DNA of 64,000 bases from Cristatella mucedo (taxonomy: Eukaryota > Bryozoa > Phylactolaemata > Cristatellidae): NCBI GenBank assembly GCA_009760855.2, contig WPIO01000031.1, forward strand, positions 1,321,001 through 1,385,000. The letters run 5' to 3'. A program made the translations under genes and the position numbers. The notes below the pieces were generated by a model. The model searched no databases. It was not told the origin of the DNA and saw only the letters and a list, made by a program, of their open reading frames with translations. This document shows, in pieces, positions 57,015 through 64,000 of the stretch (position 1 is its first letter; every line of letters begins with the position of its first letter).

Positions 57015-58455
57015 GTAAGACACGGTGAGACAGGTGAGCCATTTGAGACACGTGAGTCATGTGAGACACGTAAAAAGTGGTGCAAGTGAGACTAACGTAC
57101 ACCGTGTTTGCAGTGCAGGCACGTACCGTTCTAATTCATACGTTCTGATGAATACTGTTCTAGTGAATATACACCTTCGATCTCATGTACCCATCAAATT
57201 TCATGCCATCGTTCGTTCGCGAACTCTTGCAAATTTGTTGCAAAGACGCGGCCTGCACTGAAGTCCACGGAAATCCTCTTTAGGCCTCCTTAAATCTACA
57301 ACAAAAAGGTTTGGAATATTAAACTACGCTACATTTCTAGTGTACCCACAAAATATTTTTCTCCATTCTCCTTACGCGTTCACGAAGTCGGCTGAAGTAG
57401 ATTTCAGCGGACCGGGCTAATACCGCAACCCACCGCAATCCACGGCATTCCACCGAAGAACGAAAGAAATCTTTCGAGAAAAGCTCCTCCTGTGATTTCA
57501 TATAAGAGCACTTTCCAAGACAATTTTACTCACGAAACTTCACTTGCATTGGCTCTGGCTCTCGTGCAATTCGCTTCAATCGAGTGCAATGGCCCTGGAA
57601 AATACGCCAATCCATAACGGTTCATTACAAATAGACCGACAGCGGCTAGGAGAATCTCCCAAATCTTCTTGTGTATTAATTACATGGTTAATGTCGACAT
57701 CAGCCTTTTGGGATTGTGTCTCCGCTATCAACTGCGTTCTTATTAAAGCTGTAATTTGACTTTATATAGGGTGGAATGGCATGACACATATTAGCCTTCG
57801 CATGCAAGTCAAATAGTAGTAAGTCGCGATCTGCTATATTTCAAGCTTGCTCGTAGAAGCCCTGGCTAGTTCGAAATTCTCCAGGAAATCTTAAGAGGCG
57901 TCTGGGCTTTGGCGGCCGTTGGGCTTTGTCATAGAGTCATTGTCGTTTGTCATTGAGTAAACTCATGCGAAGGTTTAGCTAGTGTTCAGCTAGTGAGGGG
58001 CTGGTCAGGTGGAGGGTGGAGCTGTAGGGGCGGGGGAAATATTTTGGACAGACAACTTCAATTAGAAGCTACTTATGGCTTCGCGATTCACAGAAGAGGT
58101 CTGCTACCGAAGGGGATACGTGCTTTAGGCTGAATGAGATCCGCATGCGTTCAGGCGTTCAAAATTTTGCGACAATAGAAGTTGAAGGCAGACAATCGCG
58201 TTGGATTATTTGATCAAGAGTGCGACTGGTGTTGAGAAAAGGAACGTGTACATGACCGCGACAGCATGCGAGCGGCAAATGTATGAAAATCAGTACATCT
58301 CTGCTGAACTGGATTGTCGGAATAATTATTAAAATCGACCCGTATGAGAATGACACTATTTCTGGAACACAATTTAGAAATTACACTGGTCTTAAATTTG
58401 AATCCGATCTTTTCATGACTGGATGATTATGGATTACTGCCGCTACCGTTTGCAG
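57015..58455. other. intron; short degenerate repeats at its start
   Basis: GTGAGACACGTGA-like 11-13-nt motifs recur irregularly at 57020-57090. No family repeat seen beyond that. Confidence 0.4.
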
Positions 58456-58648
58456 TTTTCTGGCGGTGTAACACGGTGCAAGAGATTCGAAGGACGACCT
58501 TGAGAGGCTGCAAACAGCATGAAGTTGACCAGGGAGAGAGCGACATAGTCTATTCCCCTGTCAATTTCCTTGACCTCAGGTTATTTAAAGATAGAAGCCT
58601 CTCAGAACGGTGCCAGCTACTGTCTTGCAGTTACAATATTTCAGCCAG
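58456..58648 (+). CDS. asymmetric exon, phase 1 in, phase 2 out
   Basis: Very good acceptor GCTACCGTTTGCAG|TT. The frame V-FWRCNTVQEIRRTTLRGCK, ESDIVYSPVNFLDLRLFK, then LSCSYNISA ends at donor CCAG|GTCTGG in phase 2. Phase 2 is exactly what the next exon at 59931 needs. It has more Cys and hydrophobic residues than the other exons and no clear paralogue here. Confidence 0.5.
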
Positions 58649-59930
58649 GTCTGGGTGGCAGCATCAGGTCAAGGTCGTCAAGAATCGTGTCATTACATTT
58701 TAAGAGTTAATCACACATTTTAAACGTCCACTGCACAGGCATACCTTAAGATTGGGTGGTGGCCTTGCATTGGGCTTGAGCACTACTAAATTGCTATAGT
58801 ACTTGCGGGATAGCGTATTGGACGGTTCGGAAAGATTGTAAAAATCCTGGAGATTCGTTCCTTTACCAATTGCTCGCTTTTTCTGAGCTTTCCGTCAAAA
58901 TTACCCAATTTACAAGGTATGGCAGAAGCATTGGAATCTAAGAATAAACGTGAATTGTTATTGAGAAATGGTGATAAGCATGCGCGATCGCACCGATTAG
59001 TCCCGCAATAGCTGTAATGGTAGCCGGCCGCTGAAAGGATGGTGAATTTAACTGGGAAGCACTTACATGTTCCTAAAAACTCGCTTCTTCTGCAACTTTG
59101 CCAACTTCATCTTACTACCTAAAGTAGCGACTTGACTCTAAATGTTGCCTGTGACTCCTTGTAGCCTACGAGACTAATCTATAAGACTGGCAATAGTTCT
59201 TTTTTTCTTTGTACATGTAACGATATCTGCGTTTACATGATCCAGCTTTTTTTATTACCATCTTCGCTAACAGCAAATGTGGTTAGGATTGTTAAAGCCA
59301 TCATAGGAAGAGGAGTCAGAGGAATTTGGACAATTTGGTCTCATAAGGTTTGACTATGCCCATGTAGATTTATCTGAGCTTTAATAACAACATGCTGCAA
59401 AATGCTTTTGAACGTTTTCGCAGCACATCCATATTCAAGAGCACCCTGAAATTTGCCCAAATTCTGAGCAAGCATTGAGATCGTTATGCAGATCTTGCAT
59501 GAATTCAAGTTATTCAAGTGAAGATTAATTCCCAAGTAGGCTGGATAAGTTTTTAAAAGACAGCATGGATAACTATATTATTTACTTCCTGTTCATAGAT
59601 ACTGTGGTAATCTTGGTTTGATCGCGTTTCTGCAGGCTAAGATTACCAAATTCAATTACGAAAATAAACAGGCTTTAAACGGTAGAATTGCAAGCGAGTA
59701 AGATGACAGCCTTCATTGGGATGAAACAAAGACCAGCTTTTGCAGAAAAAATTAGGAAATTAGGCTATCAAAGTTAAAGATCAATTCTTTTTTGGCTCAT
59801 GTAAATTGCCTCGAAAAAGATTTATATCTCTGAAGATGTAGTATGACATATAAGAATAATGAGTGAATCGACAAATCTAAGCTTTTGAGCTGTGTTATCG
59901 TGCTCGAACCTGGATATATATTTTCTACAG
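58649..59930. other. intron, nothing recognised
   Basis: AT-rich; no family repeat or paralogous exon seen. Confidence 0.4.
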
Positions 59931-60277
59931 CAAGGTGCGTGGCCAAACGTTCGTTAATCTTTTCGCACCGACTACTGTCACTATAGATAACCAAAGTTAC
60001 CGGTTGCCATCGGGATCTCTTGAAAGATCGTATGTAAATCAGTGGAAAGAGACCGACTACGTGATAGAACCAAATATCCTAAAAGCGGCCATTATTTCAC
60101 CGCCAGTGCAGGTGCACAGAGTCTATGCGTCGAAAGTTCATAGCCCGCATGTTCCTGCAGTGCCTGCGAAAAAGTTTGTCTTAGCTGGAGTGCACTTTGG
60201 CGACCAAGGCGTGCCTGGAGACAGCGTCGCCAAGTTCAATGGGGCGCCCAAGACGCGTCAAACGACAGCCGAGCTCG
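59931..60277 (+). CDS. asymmetric exon, phase 2 in, phase 1 out
   Basis: Acceptor TATTTTCTACAG|C and donor CTCG|GTAAGA. It reads KVRGQTFVNLFAPTTVTIDN, YRLPSGSLERSYVNQWKETD, then IISPPVQVHRVYASKVHSPH and VLAGVHFGDQG. Composition is more like a folded protein than the low-complexity exons. I do not recognise the family. With 58456-58648 it restores phase 1-1 overall (540 nt). Confidence 0.62.
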
Positions 60278-60567
60278 GTAAGAATTTCACATAGCCTGCA
60301 AGTATGCCTTACTATGCTTTTAACAGTGAGGCTGTTCGATCTGAAAAGTATGAGCTCTTCAGTCTTAGCATGCTCGCGGAGCTGTCATTATCATGGCAGC
60401 TGCCACCAGCGGTAGGTGCTTCAATCAAAAGTGCAAAATATACATTAGTTGCTCCTGACTCCATGAACTAAAAATAAAAACTTAAATTGAGCAACAACTT
60501 CGCGTAGTGTTAAGAAGGTCATGAGTGCGATTGTTCAGGCTAAAATGCGTAAATCCATCGTAACAAC

Positions 60568-60640
60568 GATATATATATATATATATATATATATATCATT
60601 GCATATATATATATATATATATCATTGTATATATGCTAAT
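60568..60640. repeat. (TA)n microsatellite
   Basis: Two TA runs separated by ATCATTGCA. Confidence 0.95.
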
Positions 60641-60664
60641 TAAAGCGAGAAGTCCGTCCGTCCT

Positions 60665-62245
60665 TATAATAATAATAATACACTAGATAAGGCGCCCTCA
60701 GAGAACTCAATCTCTTTTTAGGTGCTTTACATTTGCTGCAAAGGGAAACGCGATTGATGGTGAGTGGTATCATGCATGATAAACAGAATGAATAACATGG
60801 TTAGGGGTGATATGAACAGGGTCAGCATGCAAATGTGGTTAGTGACAGCATGCACAGCGTCAGCACGCATAAGCACATGAAGGGCGAATCACAGGGACCC
60901 ACTAAATGCTGTCCTAAATAGGTGCATTTTTAAGTTATTTTTAAATGTAATCAAGTCAGGGGATGATGTGATGCAAGTCGGGAGTGATTTCCAGGCTTTG
61001 GGAGCATAACAACTAAATACACGGTCTCAAAAGGATTTGAGGTTTGTATGAGGTATTGATAAACTATTAGATTCCGAAAAGGGGGCGGTACGATGCTCGG
61101 CCTGGTGGGTAGTAGATCTGAGAGATAGGCTGGAGCCAAAGAATGAAGTGACCTAAATGTGAGTAACAAAACCTTGAAGTTAATCCGTTGCTTGACTGGT
61201 AGCCAGTGGAGGTCGGCGAGAAGTGGAGTAATATGGCAACTGCGACGCTCATAACAGACAAGCCTAGCTGCAGAGTTTTGCACCAGCTGTAAGCGCCTGA
61301 TTGCACACGCCGGTAGACGAGCAAGCAGTGAGTTACAGAAGTCAAGTCGGGATATCACAAATGCATGTACCAACTTAGATTTGGTATCCTTATTTAAACA
61401 AGCCCGAATTTCAGCAATGTTATGTAGCTGAAAGTAGGCAGACATGACTGTGGAGCTGATGTGGTCGTTTAACGAAAGGTCACTTCGGAACATGAACCTA
61501 AGATTTCGTGCATATTCAACAGGAGATATGCTGGCAGAGCCAATTTTGAGCGTTGGCCTTTCCAATTTCTGAATCACACTTGGTTTGCCCATAATTGGTA
61601 AGTTAGTTTTATCATCATTTAATTTAAGAAAATTTGCTGCCATCCATATGCGGATGTCATCAATACATGCAGCAGGGAGTTGAGAGAATTTGAGGTGCTC
61701 GAAGGCTGGGAGGGATCAAAGCAAAGGTACAACTGAGTGTCATCTGCTTAGAAGTGGAAGCATAGATTGTGCTTGGCAATCATATCAGCAAGAGGTAGAG
61801 TTTAAATCGTGAAAAGAACGAGACCGAGCACGGAGCCCTGAGGTACCTCATATTTCAGAGGTTCCTCGGATGACCTGTATCCATTCATATTAATACTCTG
61901 CAGTCTCCCACTGAGATAGTACCTGAACCATTGCAGAATAGTGCCAGTGATGCCCAGGCGAGATGGGAGGCGCTCAAGAAGCGCTCGGTGATCGATAGTA
62001 TCAAAAGCTGCCGAGAGATCGAGCAAAACAAGCAGGGATACTCTAGCCATGTATGCATTCCTAAGTAGATCGTTGTAAACCTTAAGCAGTGCTGATTCTG
62101 TGGAGTAATTAGCTCTAAAGCCAGACTGGAACTTACTAGCAAGGTGTGAAGTTTCAATATATGAGTTCAGCTGGTCCGCCACGACTCATTCCAGTGCCTT
62201 TGATAGGAATGGTAGAAGGGAAACTGGTTGGTAGTTGCTCAAGTT
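60665..62245 (-). mobile_element. LINE family A, long copy
   Basis: Minus-strand frame 60951-61643 (230 codons) carries [60 protein letters not shown] and [20 protein letters not shown]. Frame 61802-62182 adds LLVLLDLSAAFDTIDHRALL and [14 protein letters not shown]. It differs from the copy at 32085 by scattered changes. Frame breaks in the YADD region make it inactive. Confidence 0.92.
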
Positions 62246-62620
62246 CTCTTTGTCTATTGTCGATTTCTTGAGATCTCGCTTTGTCACGCGGCAAGACGAC
62301 GACCAGTATTTCCGGGAGTGACGTGCAGCGGTCATGTAATTCTACTATGACTCAGCGTAGCGAGTTCACAGGAAAAAGTGACCTCTAGTATATTTAATGT
62401 AGATTACTTCTCAGTCGCGTTCGAGTGTCCGTAACGTTCACGTCAACTGTTGAAAGCACGCGATCAGGCTCACGGCACCCCATGGACTGACGTCACAAAA
62501 TACCCAGGCATGACGGCTTTTTAAAAGAAGCTAAAACCGGCACACTCCTTAATGCAGACGCTTGGTCGTTTTGCCTTGCTGCGCTTAGGCATGCTGAAAT
62601 CGTGCATGTAATCTCTTACG
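62246..62620. other. intron, nothing recognised
   Basis: No family repeat seen. Confidence 0.4.
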
Positions 62621-62695
62621 AATTGACACGCTTCTTTTCCGCCCAAAAAGAGATTTGGTTCCGTTAGGGCGCTATACAATTATTTTAGTATTATT
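62621..62695 (+). mobile_element. LINE family A, 3' tail upstream of an exon
   Basis: CACGCTTCTTTTCCGCCCAA, AAAGAGATTTGGTTCCGTTA and GGGCGCTATAC plus ATTATT fit a diverged family A tail, in the same orientation and place as that before exon 56486. Confidence 0.6.
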
Positions 62696-62734
62696 ATAAT
62701 TCGTGTTGTTATATTGAGCTTTAAAATATTTTAG

Positions 62735-63040
62735 TGCACGAGTCTAGCAGACGGCGTATCTCGCTGACTGAAGCGCGGCCTGACAATAATAAGCCGCCAG
62801 TGATGGAGTTTGCAAAAAATGAAAGAAATGTGGCAGCAGAGAGCTCAGAACCACCAGCGGCAGCGGCGAAAATACTGGGCTCTAGCCAGGTATACTCTCC
62901 CCGAATGCGGAGGCTGCCCGACAACGCTGCCAACCCGTCTCCCACAAGTGCGTCCGCGAACGTCGTCTCTGCCATGTCGGCAGCAGCCATTGTACCGGAA
63001 ACGGGCCGAAATTCAGTGGAGTCGAAGGGCAGCCAGCCAG
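62735..63040 (+). CDS. cassette exon a, copy 2 (102 codons, phase 1-1)
   Basis: Acceptor AAAATATTTTAG|TG and donor CCAG|GTAATC. It reads V-HESSRRRISLTEARPDNN, KNERNVAAESSEPPAAAAKI, YSPRMRRLPDNAANPSPTSA, then TGRNSVESKGSQPG. Paralogue of 56486-56779 through the RRISLTE block. The rest is Ala/Pro/Ser-rich. Confidence 0.75.
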
Positions 63041-63139
63041 GTAATCGGGCTCGGACCCCGTTCGAGAACAGCCGGGCTAATTAGGGGCTCGATCGTGCCA
63101 TTGACCGCTGTGTCCAAGTTGCAGTCCGTGCGGTTTTAG

Positions 63140-63298
63140 AGGCTCTTTCATATAGCGGCAAGCGAAGAGATATCTCCAGCTTGCCGTCTTACCCTGGAGA
63201 AAATAACAATCGCCAACCTACCATCGCTAACTGGACTTCGACCTTCACCCCCAGCTTAGCAGACTTGACACGAAACTCGAGCCGTCAGGTGGCAGCAG
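63140..63298 (+). CDS. cassette exon b, copy 2 (53 codons, phase 1-1)
   Basis: Acceptor GTGCGGTTTTAG|AG and donor GCAG|GTAAGA. It reads E-ALSYSGKRRDISSLPSYP, GENNNRQPTIANWTSTFTPS, then LTRNSSRQVAAG. It matches cassette exon b copy 1 at G(A/E)NNNR(R/Q)xT. The intron from the previous exon is 99 nt, similar to the 82 nt of copy 1. No ORF starting with ATG covers it. Confidence 0.72.
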
Positions 63299-64000
63299 GT
63301 AAGACATATTGAAACGGCTGTGGCTCCTAGCGGCGGACGCAGTACGCTGCGAACAATCATCTAGCGCATCGTCGATTTAGCAAGCGTTAAAATAATCCTT
63401 ACCGATATTTTCTGAAGAGTGGACAACTACCCCTCCTTCGTCGATTATGACCATTGTGGGTGCCTCTTAACAAGCCGCTATAATAAATTGCATAAACGTG
63501 CTGCTGTCGTCGCAGTTCCAAAATGGCTCTAAGCTTCGTATGGCCCTAGGTTTTCCTAATTTAAGTACTGCCGTAGAGTACGTATGCTGGGTCATAGAGG
63601 TCAATCAATTTTACTCGAGTGATCATGAATGGTCGAAAGCAGGCGGCACTAAAAACTTGGTAAGTTTCGTAGGAGTGTGTGACTGCATCTGGAGTAAAGC
63701 CAGTGGCAAAGCCACGAGGAACATAATATATTTCCACCCCAGTACATCTGAGCAGCGACCTCGACTGGACCCCCAATATCTTTTCGCCCACCCACATCCC
63801 CGGACAGCACCGACGACGTGACATCCTCCTTCCACTCGATGAGTAAACGCCGAGTTTGCGTCGATTGAACGTTGCGATTGCGAGCCGTAACTTGTACTGC
63901 TTGCAGGATCTCTTCCCCTACATGAAAATCTTGCGGGTGTTGGTCCCGGCGGATGAAAAAACTCTCGCTCCCGCCACTGCGTAAAGCTATTAGCTAATGG
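63299..64000. other. window end, no secure feature
   Basis: Two weak exon-like patches (63516-63659 and after GCTTGCAG at 63906) were considered and rejected. The gene probably continues beyond the window. Confidence 0.4.

Noticed and set aside
63516-63659. Phase 0-0 exon candidate with acceptor GTCGTCGCAG and donor ACTTG|GTAAGT
   Set aside because: Splice sites are good, but phase 0 does not follow from the phase-1 exon before it, and the peptide matches nothing here.
63907-64000. Possible exon start after TACTGCTTGCAG
   Set aside because: The phase-1 frame meets a stop within 17 codons unless a weak donor is used; the window ends too soon.

Overview
The window is nuclear DNA from an animal. 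Coding sequence is sparse and sits in short exons with AG/GT(AAG) borders. The introns are long and filled with 5'-truncated non-LTR retrotransposons (reverse transcriptase of the CR1/L2-like type), tRNA-derived SINEs and long (CT)n, (GA)n and (TA)n tracts. Nothing bacterial or viral is seen. The repeat content would fit a lophotrochozoan such as a large-genome flatworm, but that is a weak guess and no gene here names the species.

The main finding is that nearly all plausible coding sequence is on the + strand and forms one long series of about 30 exons (823-63298). This looks like the interior of a single very large modular gene; no start or stop exon is visible. From 823 to 43114 the exons are paralogous units of usually 67-76 codons (shorter forms 37-50). 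Almost all begin and end in phase 1, so each can be gained, lost or skipped without a frame change. The unit begins V/A-A-x-R-P-x-R, has a central E-V-G-x-I-P, then a core R-P-S-A-S-S-W-x-D-G-P-x-I-A-G-P, and ends F-x-x-E-V-P-P-G. I do not recognise this repeat as a known domain.

From 46444 to 55077 the exons become long (up to about 900 nt), GC-rich and rich in Arg, Ser, Ala and Gly, probably disordered, but keep phase-1 outer borders and traces of the same motifs. From 56486 to 63298 a two-exon cassette (ISLTE exon plus NNNR exon) occurs twice. Between the two copies lie two asymmetric exons whose phases complement each other. Several units look decayed or out of frame, so the array seems to be expanding and degrading at once.

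The intronic repeats comprise LINE family A (3' tail like GAGTTCTCTGAGGGCGC followed by ATT repeats), LINE family B (3' tail ending in ACATTACATT), SINE1 (its tail resembles that of LINE A) and SINE2 (a second tRNA-like family). They occur in both orientations, some nested or fused. Exon borders were read by eye from splice consensus, phase and paralogy; no transcript evidence was available.
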